This document shows, one piece after another, positions 24,812 through 34,170 of a stretch of DNA of 64,000 nucleotides. Both the position numbers and the translations under genes were made by a program. Source of the DNA: Isochrysis galbana (Eukaryota; Haptophyta; Isochrysidales; Isochrysidaceae); assembly GCA_018136815.1 (NCBI GenBank), contig CM030937.1, positions 4,214,226 to 4,278,225 of the forward strand, given 5' to 3'. The first letter of the stretch is position 1; each line of letters opens with the position of its first letter. The notes beneath the pieces are model-generated. The model was not told the DNA's origin and did not search any database. It saw only the letters and a program-made list of their open reading frames with translations.

Positions 24812-25180
24812 ATGCCGCCCGTCGCGAAGAAGACGCCCTCGAAGAAGTCGGAGAAGAAGCCGAAGGCTGCCGGCGACAAGAAGGGGAAGAAGAAGAAGCG
24901 CACTGAGTCCTACTCCTCGTACATTTACAAGGTGTTGAAGCAGGTGCACCCTGACACTGGCATTTCTTCCAAGGCGATGTCGATCATGAACTCGTTCATC
25001 AATGATGCGTTTGAGCGCATTGCGGTGGAGGCGGGCAAGCTCGTTCGCTACAATAAGAAGGGCACTCTCTCGTCACGCGAGATCCAGACTGCTGTGCGCC
25101 TCATCCTTCCCGGCGAGTTGGCCAAGCATGCTGTCTCGGAGGGCACCAAGGCAGTCACGAAGTACACCTCCAACGCGTGA
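24812..25180 (+). CDS. Histone H2B
   Basis: Core nucleosome histone, 122 residues, intronless. A short Lys-rich tail ([20 protein letters not shown]) precedes the fold: [40 protein letters not shown], then [20 protein letters not shown] and the C-terminus AVTKYTSNA, with the ubiquitination-site Lys in VTKYTS. It shares the upstream element and 3' stem-loop with the H2A genes. The sister histones are 9.2 kb to the left and 5.8 kb to the right. Confidence 0.98.
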   Translation: MPPVAKKTPSKKSEKKPKAAGDKKGKKKKRTESYSSYIYKVLKQVHPDTGISSKAMSIMNSFINDAFERIAVEAGKLVRYNKKGTLSSREIQTAVRLILPGELAKHAVSEGTKAVTKYTSNA

Positions 25181-25225
25181 GCAGGTGACCTGTAAGGGCA
25201 GGCAGGGACCTTCCCGATTCCAACC

Positions 25226-25246
25226 GGTGTTTTTGAACACCACCCG
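25226..25246 (+). terminator. Histone mRNA 3' stem-loop (H2B)
   Basis: GGTGTT-TTTG-AACACC followed by ACCCG, 45 nt after the stop. Same stem as the H2A genes, different loop from copy 1. Confidence 0.9.
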
Positions 25247-25545
25247 ACTTGGCTCGAAGGCTAGTACCCTCACAAGATTTTGGGTGAGTGGAAAGAGTGT
25301 AGACATTCATGAGTAGACCATAGATAGATATGGGGTGCTGGGCCCTTGCGACTTTCGGGACGTATCGGGTATCCCAGATCATATTTCGCTAGGAGTGCAC
25401 ACCGAAGCAGTGTTAGCTGGCTCCGTGTACGAGACGGGGTGGGGTGATGAGCAGACGGCAAGAGTTAATTGTACGGATGTTTGATGTTTTCTACCCATCT
25501 GGGCCGGATGCTTGGAAAATAGGTGGGGCCTTGCGGGGCACAGGA

Positions 25546-25620
25546 TAGGGCGGTCAAACAGTTTAAAAATGACCATCTCAGAATTGAGGAAATTTAAGGA
25601 TTTTTTTCGGGAGAAAGAAT
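25546..25620 (-). repeat. Dispersed repeat with TGTTTGACCGCCCTA (minus)
   Basis: The reverse complement reads AAATTTCCTCAA...TGAGATGGTCATTTTT...TGTTTGACCGCCCTA and matches 43108-43176 almost word for word, so the motif belongs to a repeat of at least 70 bp. Nothing else seen in 25250-25839. Confidence 0.6.
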
Positions 25621-25839
25621 CCGATCAGGACCCGGACCCCCCCCCCTTGGCCCCCCACAACAAAACGTACTCAAAAACTGACCAAAGACGCTAAAATTGC
25701 AAAAGCTTAAAAAGCCCAACTTCGAACCGATGCCGGGCGCGCACTTCATCGTTGTACTCATCGTTGTAATAATAATACCCTGGGGAATTGTTGTGGCCTA
25801 AAAAGAAAATACGCACTTCTGGATGCAAAAAAACAATCA

Positions 25840-26287
25840 CTGGCCCTCTTTTGACGGAACGCGACTTATGCGCGTAGGGTCCCTGCGCTCCGCCCCCACC
25901 CGCGCCCGTCACTTCATGCGTCGATACCACTCTCTGCTCCAACGCGTCGCCGCCGGCGAAGTGGCGCTTCACCACGTGACGTCCGAGCACATGGCGGCGG
26001 ACTTCCTCACGAAGTGGCTGCCCAAGCGCAAGGCGGACGCCTGCTGCGTCCGCTACGCAACGAACTCCTGGGCGCACGTCGCCACCGTTTGAGCTGCTGC
26101 AAGCCCCCCCCCTGCAAGCCCCCCCCCTTTTCTCTCTGCCTTCTGCAATGCGCTCGCCCCGTTTCCCGCTTCTCGCATTGGGGGGGGTGTTGCGGGTAAG
26201 GGGTTTGCCCGGTTTCCCTCTTGTACATTCCCGACCGTTAGGTTTTCCCTCGCGTGATGAAGTCGCGTTCCGTCAAAAGAGGGCCAG
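25840..26287. mobile_element. Element with 28-bp perfect terminal inverted repeats
   Basis: Bases 25840-25867 (CTGGCCCTCTTTTGACGG...) are the exact reverse complement of 26260-26287. AT-rich imperfect similarity extends outside both ends. The 448-bp body holds a copia RNase H fragment and GC-rich filler, no transposase. Related end words lie at 27659, 28595 and 47574. Probably a non-autonomous DNA transposon that captured retrotransposon sequence. Confidence 0.65.
25880..26092 (+). pseudogene. Ty1/copia RNase H C-terminal fragment
   Basis: The frame reads RHFMRRYHSLLQRVAAGEVA, then VTSEHMAADFLTKWLPKRKA, and stops. It follows the end of copia pol (the basic H...R motif, then V..E...AD.LTK.L). 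It lies inside the inverted-repeat element. It is clearly different in sequence from the copia family at 52-59 kb. Confidence 0.7.
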
Positions 26288-26327
26288 GTTATTTGTTTTC
26301 TTTTTAGTATATACAATTACAAGGGTG

Positions 26328-26780
26328 ATGTGCGAGCGTGCGCTCCGGATGCGCGCGGTCGATCAGCGCGTGATCGAGCGGAGCCTGCCGGAGCAGTTCC
26401 ACCACCTCGGCCTGTCGCGCGGGATCCTCGACGGCGGCGCGGGTCCCCTGAGCGGCTACGTGTCGCGCATGGGCGCCGAGTGGGAGGCGCGCGTGCGCTC
26501 GTCGAGCGAGGTGTCGAAGGCGCACGCGGGGCTGGTGCGGACGGCGCTGGCGGCCCTCGCCCTGTGGGGCCATTCGATGGGCCCGGTCCGGTCGGTGGGC
26601 GCGGAGCGGCACCGGCTGTGCACGCACTGGATGCACGAGCGTCCGCGGCGCGGCAACTTTGGCGCGGGGCAGGTGCCCGTGCCGGAGACGCACCTGAAGC
26701 TGGTGGTCAGCTTCGGGTACCACTGTCGGTGGCTAGGGATGCCGGAGGGCGTGCGGTTCCTTCCCCACGGGAGGCGCGAG
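26328..26780 (+). CDS. GC-rich ORF of unknown family, truncated
   Basis: From MCERALRMRAVDQRVIERSL onward about 150 residues with strong third-position GC and protein-like composition (EQFHHLGLSRGILDGGAGPL; HRLCTHWMHERPRRGNFGAG; LKLVVSFGYHCRWLGMP). The frame then runs antisense into the ankyrin ORF and loses sense near 26780. No domain recognised. It starts 40 bp beyond the inverted-repeat element and could be part of another mobile element. Confidence 0.35.
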
Positions 26781-27559
26781 GACGGGGCCAGCATTTCCAC
26801 GTGCCCACCCTCGGCGGCGGCGGTGCAGATGCGCTGCGCATCCCACTCGCAACCATTCGCGCGTGCCCACTGTAGCACTTCCAGGTGTCCACCCTCCGCG
26901 GCTTGAATGCACGTGTCCGCATCCCATTGGCACCCATTCGCGCGTGCCCACTGTAGCACTCCCAGGTGTCCACCCGCGGCGGCGGCAGCGCAGATGTTAC
27001 CCCACAGGCCCTGGTTCTCGCGCGCCCACTGCAGCACTCCCAGATGTCCGCCCCTGGCAGCGTGTGTGCACACCTTGGAAAGATCTGAAGGCAGGAGTCC
27101 CAACTCGTTCGCCCACTTCAGCACATACAGCTTCCCCCCTTGGGCGGCGAATGCCCACGTCGTCTCACTGCAGTCGAGGGAGTTGTTTTCTTCCATCCAT
27201 GCCAGCACATGGATGTGTCCCCCTTCGGCGGCCACCCAGCACACCATGCGGCTATCCATGGGGCAGCCTTGCTCAAGCAGCCAGTTCAAGACGTGGAGGT
27301 GGCCACCACTCGCCGCTCTGACGTATGTCAGTCTGTCAAGAGGACATCCCTGTGCACGCAGCCATTGCAGCATCTCCAAGTTGCCCGCCCTTGCGGCCTC
27401 ATGACACGCCGTCACGTTCAGTGGACACGGCGGGTCCAGCTCACGCAGCCAATTGAGAATGCCCAGATGGCCACCCCTGATAGCGGCGGAGCATGAGCCC
27501 GTGCCCATACAAGTAATCACAGTCGAAAAGCGCCGACACGGCGCCCTCCGGGGGGACAC
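26456..27559 (-). CDS. Ankyrin-repeat protein, 3' end rearranged
   Basis: About nine ankyrin-like repeats of the type common in algae and large DNA viruses: AAxGGHLGVLQWARANGCQW and variants, from 27480 to about 26788. Such repeats mediate protein binding; the partner is unknown. After EGGHVEML (about 26788) the frame continues for 110 residues that are antisense to a GC-rich plus-strand ORF and have no ankyrin character, so the true 3' end was probably lost by rearrangement. The start at 27559 is the first ATG of the frame; the N-terminus may be longer. Confidence 0.6.
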   Translation of the reverse strand: MSPRRAPCRRFSTVITCMGTGSCSAAIRGGHLGILNWLRELDPPCPLNVTACHEAARAGNLEMLQWLRAQGCPLDRLTYVRAASGGHLHVLNWLLEQGCPMDSRMVCWVAAEGGHIHVLAWMEENNSLDCSETTWAFAAQGGKLYVLKWANELGLLPSDLSKVCTHAARGGHLGVLQWARENQGLWGNICAAAAAGGHLGVLQWARANGCQWDADTCIQAAEGGHLEVLQWARANGCEWDAQRICTAAAEGGHVEMLAPSSRLPWGRNRTPSGIPSHRQWYPKLTTSFRCVSGTGTCPAPKLPRRGRSCIQCVHSRCRSAPTDRTGPIEWPHRARAASAVRTSPACAFDTSLDERTRASHSAPMRDT

Positions 27560-27654
27560 GCGCCGCGGGAAGCAGGGAGTCTACATCTAAAATTTTAAAA
27601 TAACGCTCTGTATACAACTGTGGACATTCGATCGCTCAATTCGACTCATGTCCC

Positions 27655-28170
27655 ACAATTGACGGAACGACACCTTGACTCCCTCCCCGCTGTCACGCTC
27701 CGACGCCTCCCCCCCCTTCGCGTCGGCCCGTTAGGTCCGTCCCCCTTCTCTCTCCTCCCCCGTTCTCTCCCCGAGTGTTCCCTTGTTTCCCCGGCCTCGT
27801 TTCATCCCTCTCTTTTCCCGCGTGTTTTCCCTTCCCCGTTGTTTACTTTTCCCGGCGAGTGTCCTCTCCCTTGTTCTTCGTCCAGCGATCAGCGTCACCG
27901 CCCGAGCGCCTCTCGTGCCCTTTCTGGTCTACTCGTGTCCCTTGTGCTTGTCCCGCTCGTCTCCATGCCGTTCGAGACCGAGCCCTCGGTCTCCCCTTCG
28001 TCCGCGCGTGCCTCCCCCGTCCGTGCCATCCCATCCCCTGCCCCCTCTTCTGTCTGTACAATGTACATCTGTACATCACATGTTACTACCAGTCACAGCC
28101 CACAGCCCATCCACACCAACACACACATCAGCCACAGCCCATCATCACCCCTCTCAACCACAATCAAGGA
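27655..28170 (+). repeat. ~515-bp dispersed repeat ending in TTGACGGAACG
   Basis: Inverted, diverged copy of 16440-16990. The left end carries AATTGACGGAACGACACCTT, related to the terminal repeats at 25840/26287. Its frames (Ser/Pro/Arg-rich) have no recognisable domain. Confidence 0.6.
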
Positions 28171-28211
28171 AAGAGGGGGAGAAGGCGAGGATACGGGGAT
28201 ACGGGGCGACG

Positions 28212-28290
28212 GGAGGGTAAGGGCGATGACGGGCGAGGGTAGATTATACCGGACTAGCGATAGGTGTGTGCAGCCCTGAATCTTCAGATC

Positions 28291-28320
<30 letters not shown>
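28212..28320 (+). mobile_element. SINE-like 3' end S3 with (GT)n
   Basis: TAAGGGCGATG...TAGGTGTGTGCAGCCCTGAATCTTCAG matches the 3' ends of S1, S4 and the LINE. The tail is ATCTTT followed by about 28 bp of (GT)n instead of a T run. Only the 3' part is present. Confidence 0.6.
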
Positions 28321-28321
<1 letters not shown>

Positions 28322-28440
28322 TACAAGCCATCGGGCGTGCCAGGAGAGTGGGTGGGTCCTCCCCCATGGCAGGGGAGGAGTGGAGAGAGAGGGGGGCTCG
28401 TTCGTGCCCCCCCATGGGCGAACTAAGTATAAACTTAGTT
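28321..28440 (+). repeat. GC-rich repeat, copy B (right end only)
   Basis: CATGGCAGGGGAGGAGTGGA to the terminal hairpin at 28421-28440 (AACTAAGT-ATAA-ACTTAGTT). It matches copies A and C and shows the empty target site of SINE S1. Confidence 0.7.
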
Positions 28441-28918
28441 GGAGGCGATCATAAGAGACGCACTGCTTGCTGCTCAGCCTGCACCGCGCCTTGCGCTCAG
28501 CGGCGCGCCTTAGCGGCCATGCACCGGGGAAATCAATAACATTGTTTCTCATCATACTTCATAGATGAGATGTAAAAATAAAACGTTTGCGTGGTCCTCT
28601 TTCGACGGAACGCGACCTTTGTGGCCAAGACAGCCGTGTGCACGCGCTGTGGGGTGCATGCATGAGGTGCTCCGCGCTCCACGAGCGCTGAAAGACCGAC
28701 AATTGCCACTATCAGCACTGAAGGGCCGACACACGCCAACGAGCGATGGTCTCGTCTGCACTACATTCCAAAAGCGTACCATCCTCACCTGGCTGGCTGG
28801 ATCCGCTGTCACTACCACGCAACATAAAAACTGGAAAGTCAATGGAATGTCCCCATTTTGGGCTTCGTAGCATATCATCGATACAGATCGAACGTGCCGC
28901 CGAATCGCGAGCCCTCTT

Positions 28919-30559
28919 TTAAAGCAATGCGTCATCGTCGTCGTCGTAATCCTCCTCCTCTGATAGACCAAGCGATGAGTCACCATCATCCGCAAAAGAT
29001 GACCCCGGAGCTGCATCCCTCACATTGCTCGTAGAAGAGGGAGCCTCATTACCGTTACGAGTGGCACTGCTCCTGTGAATGAGGAGATGTCTTGCTTAGA
29101 GTTCACACGACTTACTCAAAATGTGCAGAATATGTACTCCGGTCTAACTACTCAGGTTACGGCGGGAATCCTAGCAGGCATCGCACCTGAATACCCGAAG
29201 AGCGGTGGATGAGGGTGCAAAGATGACATCATCAGTTGAGTTGGTGGCAACAAGTGAGGCAGCAATTGTGTGCAAATCGGACACGAGAACACTCTCAGGC
29301 TCGCTCGGCATTTCGGGATCGCCTTGAGACAGGGAGATATTCTTGTACGTGTTGAGCGCATCCGACTGTAAGCAATCGCACCGGTAGACGCCATGTAAGC
29401 TTTGTCATAGGGTGCAATGAGTTTTGAGACTATCATCATCTCATGGCGTAGGGGCCCCCATCATCACTTTGTTGACGCACCTTCCGAAAGAAAAGGATTT
29501 TCCGTTGCTTGCCCGAAGCCGACTGGGCCAGCAAGGATGGGATATGGAAAATTGGGACCAGTCCTGAGGCGGCGCTCAGGCGATCAGGAGGAGGAGGTTC
29601 CTACAAAATCAAGGCATGGGTGGATGGAGACAACTCACCACCAAGAAATGGCTTGCGGAAGCTACCACGGGGTGCTCACACCTGCATGAGTTCGAGTGCG
29701 TCTGAGACCGCACTCATAGTTGGGATCAAGACAAATCTCTCTCGAACTTCTGCTCCTTTGACCTCTTCCGACGAGTAAGCACTGATCACTTGCGCAAGAG
29801 ACAGCGCTGCGACCTGGAGCTGTACATCTGGTGAACGCGACTGGAGGCGTCGCTTGAAGAGTTCGGCATCCATGTACCTGCATCCAACATGCAGGTTGAA
29901 ATTTGCCACGTACTTCATTCGCATCGACAGATCGTGACTATCAACCACCACCAAGTTGCCACAGTAACAGTACCAGGCCTTGGGTGTGGGTTGTGGTGGA
30001 GTGCGGGGAAGGAGGGGGTCAGCACTCACTCCACAAAAAAATACGCAAGTCGTTCTCCGTCTGCTTGTGGGATAGTCAGTGGAGCAGAGGTGTTTCCCAC
30101 AGTAACGGTGAAAGCTGGCACCATTCCTAGTTCCTCGGCGATCGGGGTAAGCACCTCAGACAACTTGCCGATCTGAGCGAGCCGTTCAGGCGACAGCGTT
30201 AATTGTTCTTTAGGGCGCTCCGCCTCTCGACCGAGCTTTTCATCGTCTGCAAGCTCAGAACCCTGCTCGGCGCGCCGTTTGGTGGCTTCAGATGGTTTGG
30301 AGGCCGAGGACTCCTCCTCGTCTGCAGCATGGCCTCCACGAAGAAGATGAGTGATAGCATAACGCGGCATAGCCTCAGCCACCGGGAGCTGGCAGAAATT
30401 ACCGACTGCGAACTTCGTACAAGTGCGTCCATTAGGGTTGGCAAGATTAGGAGCAAGCTGATCGTTTTCTGTCTCAAAAAATCCAGATTGCGTCTGGCTG
30501 CCGATCTTTATGCCATAAGCTATGCCGGCTGATGCGAGGATGATACCAGTGAACTTCAT
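28919..30559 (-). CDS. Unidentified five-exon protein with signal anchor and acidic tail
   Basis: Exons (minus): 30559-30030, 29937-29682, 29600-29481, 29365-29187, 29072-28919; all four introns are GT-AG and the phases close to a 412-residue frame. The N-terminus MKFTGIILASAGIAYGIKIG is a signal peptide or anchor. Then a polar region rich in Glu/Lys/Arg, a segment LSPERLAQIGKLSEVLTPIA, helical segments (KRRLQSRSPDVQLQVAALSL, ERFVLIPTMSAVSDALELMQ) that resemble armadillo/HEAT-type folding, and a C-terminus SEEEDYDDDDDALL. No family recognised; an ER-lumen Hsp70 nucleotide-exchange factor of the SIL1/Fes1 type is a guess from layout only. It is divergent from the second H2A. Confidence 0.6.
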
Positions 30560-30839
30560 TGTCCCTATTGCGATCAGCGCAGAGGAAGGTGAAGCTCAAT
30601 CGCTGAAGCAATGCGTACTACTCACCCGGCATCTTTTAGTGCACACGCTTGGGCGCAGATGCGCACACCTCGTGTCGACGGAGGCGCGCACGAGGACGAC
30701 GATCGACGAATCTTCGCGCTCATCGACTCCGTAGCGATACTTTTAAAGTAGTTGTTCGTAAATTACCCAGGTGTGCAAGTTTTATTTTTGATTGGCACAG
30801 AGAGTAGCTGGGAGGGAAGGAGGAGGGAAGGGGTCCTCA

Positions 30840-30863
30840 CGCCGGCGCGACGCGCCGCTGCAG
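30840..30863 (+). promoter_or_regulatory. Histone upstream element, copy 3
   Basis: CGCCGGCG, spacer CGAC, GCGCCGCTGCAG, starting 93 bp before the second H2A ATG. Confidence 0.7.
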
Positions 30864-30932
30864 GAAATGGGTAGCATCCTAGTTCGCCTGCCTTAAAAGA
30901 AAAAGGGTTGCCTGCGGCTGAGCTCTGCGGGG

Positions 30933-31307
30933 ATGGTGAAGGGTGGCGGCCGTGGTGGCTCGAAGAAGAAGGCGACGTCGCGGTCGGCCAAGGCTGGTCT
31001 CCAGTTCCCGGTCGGCCGTGTGCACCGTCACATGAAGCTTGGCCGCTACGCCTCCCGCATTGGTGCTGGTGCGCCCGTGTACTTGGCGGCTGTCCTGGAG
31101 TACATGGCTGCTGAGGTGCTTGAGCTTGCTGGCAATGCAGCCCGGGACAATAAGAAGTCTCGGATTGTCCCTCGCCACATCACGCTTGCGGTGCGCAATG
31201 ACGAGGAGCTGAACAAATTCCTCGGCGGAGTGACCGTTGCTTCTGGCGGAGTCCTGCCGAACATCCACTCTGTGCTCCTGCCAAAAAAGGCCAAGAAGGA
31301 GGCCTGA
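30933..31307 (+). CDS. Histone H2A (copy 2)
   Basis: 124 residues, intronless, identical to the copy at 15261 except Ala for Ser four residues after LLPKK begins (KKAKKEA against KKSKKEA). The coding DNA differs only at a few sites, whereas the flanks share just the upstream element and the 3' stem-loop, so the pair is either a recent duplication or kept alike by gene conversion. The ATG follows a short leader after a run TTAAAAGAAAAAGG. Confidence 0.98.
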   Translation: MVKGGGRGGSKKKATSRSAKAGLQFPVGRVHRHMKLGRYASRIGAGAPVYLAAVLEYMAAEVLELAGNAARDNKKSRIVPRHITLAVRNDEELNKFLGGVTVASGGVLPNIHSVLLPKKAKKEA

Positions 31308-31348
31308 TAAAACACGCCTGGGTCTAGGTACATTGGGTGCCTTCATCA

Positions 31349-31369
31349 GGTGTTTTTGAACACCACCCT
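31349..31369 (+). terminator. Histone mRNA 3' stem-loop (H2A copy 2)
   Basis: GGTGTT-TTTG-AACACC followed by ACCCT, 41 nt after the stop; stem and loop are identical to the H2B one. Confidence 0.9.
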
Positions 31370-31379
31370 CATTCAATGC

Positions 31380-32144
31380 TCAAGATGCACCTTGTAGCAC
31401 CTTGATTTAAAACCATTCTTCTCGTGCTTTTGATCTCTGCGGCGTACCCATGTAACCCGATCCTGGTCATCCTTCGTTTTCGACCATTGTGGACAAGCTA
31501 ATCATTACTAATGGCTCATTGTTTTGTCATGTCGTCTTCCGTAGTTACAGAACATTGCTGTGCTTTTGTCCCGGGCTGCATTGCCAGGTGATTCAAGCTG
31601 ATTCGATTCGTTTGTTTTCACTTGGGCGATTTCCATGAGTGAACCTTCAAATTTTATAGAAAGAGGATGGTGGATACGTTGCCACAGATTCTTGATTGGC
31701 ATTGGTGGCCGTTGATCTGGGTCATCCGCGTGCTGGAAGAACAATGTCGCCGACGGCGAGTCGACCTACAGGCTCTGATTACTGTGAAGCTCTAGCTTTG
31801 GAGGACTATGATTGGTGCCACTGGCCCCCCACATTGCTGCTGCTCGTAAGTGTCCGTCATGTTTGAGGCCACGCATATGCGTGGACTGGACTGATGTATG
31901 TTGTATAGTAGTTGGTTGCGACGGAGCGCGCCGACGCGAATCCCCTCTCATTCGGGTCCCCCGCCGAGGGCGGCCCCCCAAACCACCCGGAGCAGTCGTT
32001 GTCGAAGCGACCGCGTCTGCCCTCGGAGGCCAAGCAGGCGCGTGCAACTCCGGCGTCGCGGCACACGGTCTGTTAGGACTAAGGCGGTCAAACAGTGATT
32101 TATGACTACTTAGCTCAACACTCATCTTATGATTGATCGCCATC
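31380..32144. other. Intergenic, no gene seen
   Basis: Contains the reverse motif TAAGGCGGTCAAACA (32080-32094), a one-base variant of the dispersed TGTTTGACCGCCCTA word. Open frames show no domain. Confidence 0.55.
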
Positions 32145-32895
32145 AACTAAGTTTATACTTGGTTGACCCATGGGGGGGCACGAGCCCCCCCCTCTCTCCA
32201 CTCCTCCCCTGCCATGGGGGAGGAACCACCCATCCTCCTGGCATGCCTGATGGCTTGCCAGGAGGCCACTGCCTTACTGATCCACTCCCTTCCCCACAGG
32301 CTCGCCCCATTCGCCCATCCTGGCCCCTCGTGGCCAGCCCATTGCTCCAACCCCCCCTCCCCCCCTGGTCGACAAGCAGACAGGTGCAGCGTGGGGGCTC
32401 CAGAGGCTCAGGAGCGCCAGCGAGGGGGAGGCAGGGGAGGCCAGGGCCCAGCCCCAGCCTCCTCTGCCCCCTGAGCTGGCCTCCAGGAGCCTCCAGGGGC
32501 CGCCAGAGGGCAGCTGGAGGCCTGGCGCAGGCGCGCCATCGCGCGTGCCGCAGGAGAGGGGAGAGAGAGCGCGGAGAAGGGGGGGGGCGGAGCGAGAGCC
32601 CCGCCCACCGGAAAATCGGTAAGTCCCGCTCCTGTTTACAGGATAAGTCGGGACAAAGTCGGCCGCCCACTCGGAGACACAGGAGGAAGGGGGGGAAAGA
32701 TCACCGGGGGGAGGCGCGGGCCACCGGACCATATCTAAGCCCTTCACCCCTATCCCCCTAGTAGTGTACGGGGGGAGCCGCCTGATGGCGGGGGGAGATG
32801 GGGCCGGGGGAATGGGGGTGTAGAAAGTACGCTACGTACTATGTGTAGTAGGTAGTGGTTCCATTCGCCACGAGTGCGGTAAGAATATTAAAAGG
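32145..32895 (-). repeat. GC-rich repeat, copy C (uninterrupted, minus)
   Basis: Reverse-complement counterpart of copy A over about 740 bp, from the hairpin at 32145-32164 to the CCGCACTCGTGG region near 32880. It carries the empty SINE target site near 32205-32230. Includes CAGCCTCCTCTGCCCCCTGA, a word also found near 33225, 35840 and 42945. Confidence 0.75.
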
Positions 32896-32913
32896 TTTTT
32901 TTTTGTTTTTTTT

Positions 32914-33280
32914 ATGATTGATCGCCATGGAGGGGGGCCTCGCGCCCCCCCCCACTCTCTCGACTCTCCTCATGGGGGGCGAGAACCATCCACCCCCCTG
33001 CGTTGCCTCTTGGCATGCAGGGGGGACTCACTCAAACTGCCCAGACTCTCCCAGAGAGCTGGGCACAGATCGCACGCCCTGGCCCGCGTTGGCCAGCTTG
33101 ACGCTCTGACCAACCCCTCCTCCCCCTTGGGCCCCCCTGATCAGGTTCCCCCAGCCAGCTCCAGTCGACCGGCAGGGGCGCGAGAGCCAGCGAGGGAGAT
33201 GCAGGAGGGGCCAAGGCCATGCCCTAGCCTCACCTGCCCCCTGAGCTGTGCTCCCAGGCCCCCTGCAGACCTACGGGGGG
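32914..33280 (-). repeat. Related GC-rich repeat, copy D
   Basis: Begins TGATTGATCGCCAT like the start of copy C (32130), followed by a comparable succession of CCCCCCC, GCATGCAGG and a ...CCTCACCTGCCCCCTGAGCT block. A diverged relative of copies A-C. Confidence 0.5.
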
Positions 33281-33282
33281 GA

Positions 33283-33424
33283 CGCTGGGGGGCGCTGGGG
33301 GAGGGCGCTGGGGGTGGGCGCTGGGGGAGGGCGCTGGGGGAAGGGCGCTGGGGGAAGGGCGCTGGGGGAAGGGCGCTGGGGGAAGGGCGCTGGGGGAAGG
33401 GCGCTGGGGGAAGGGCGGCTGGGG
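33283..33424. repeat. 15-bp minisatellite
   Basis: About ten head-to-tail copies of GGGCGCTGGGGGAAG and close variants. The Gly- and Pro-rich open frames across it are a by-product. Confidence 0.9.
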
Positions 33425-33425
33425 T

Positions 33426-34170
33426 TTATGATCTCCGGCTGAGGCTCGTTGAAGCCAGCGGTCGCTCGGGGCCCAAGCCGGCCCAAGCCGGCGATGGCAC
33501 TGTGAGAAAAGTCTTGCGGGGACTGCGGTGGGGCGAGCAAGGGTAGCAGGGGACGCGCTGGCGGCGAGCGGGCAGGAACGGCGGCGGCAGTGGCGGGCCG
33601 GGGGGGGGGGGGGGGGTGCGGGGCGGGTGCGCCTCCGGCGGAGCGGCAGAGGCGGGGGCGCGCGGGGGTGGGCGGGGGGTTCCCGCGGGGGGAGGGGTGG
33701 AGGGGTGGGGGGTCGCGGGGGGGGGGCTCTCTCCTTCGCTTCCACACAAACCCCTCTCCGCTTCTAGACGTAGACCATTTCCTCAAATGTTGTGCCTGAT
33801 CTTAGAATCGCTCATTAAAATATTATAATATTAGTGGTGGACCACCTGATATCAGGTCCTGATATCATGTATCAGGTCGCCAAGACCTGATGACCTGAGA
33901 CCTAACGGGGCATCTGGGGTCGCGAGCGCAGCCGTAGATCATTAAGAAGTTATTTTCTCCTTATCATCTCTGTCGCACTGCGATCAAATAAGATTTTCAG
34001 AAAATTTCAAATATCTTATCGGGCGCCGAGAAGCCAAAGCCATTGTGGTCTGTGGTCTGTTGATGCTTAGAGCTCCTAAGGGAAATATACATGAATCCGG
34101 ATGCGCAAGGCCCAACAAAAGGAAGATTTCGAGCATGTTTGTGGTGGTGGTCACAATGCACTGCGCATCC
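33426..34170. other. Intergenic with a CTGATATCAGG cluster
   Basis: 33600-33740 is G-rich. 33838-33895 holds several TATCAGG/CCTGATA words (CACCTGATATCAGGTCCTGA and neighbours), comparable to 40330-40362 and 42411-42447. No gene. Confidence 0.55.

Noticed and set aside
31508-31744. 78-residue minus ORF downstream of H2A
   Set aside because: No start context, domain or splice partners; in the 3' flank of the histone gene.
33283-33424. CRISPR-like array
   Set aside because: The units are contiguous 15-bp repeats without spacers; no cas genes; eukaryotic context.
33230-33786. Two 171-residue Pro-rich ORFs on the minus strand
   Set aside because: Produced by the 15-bp minisatellite and the G-rich block; no protein character.
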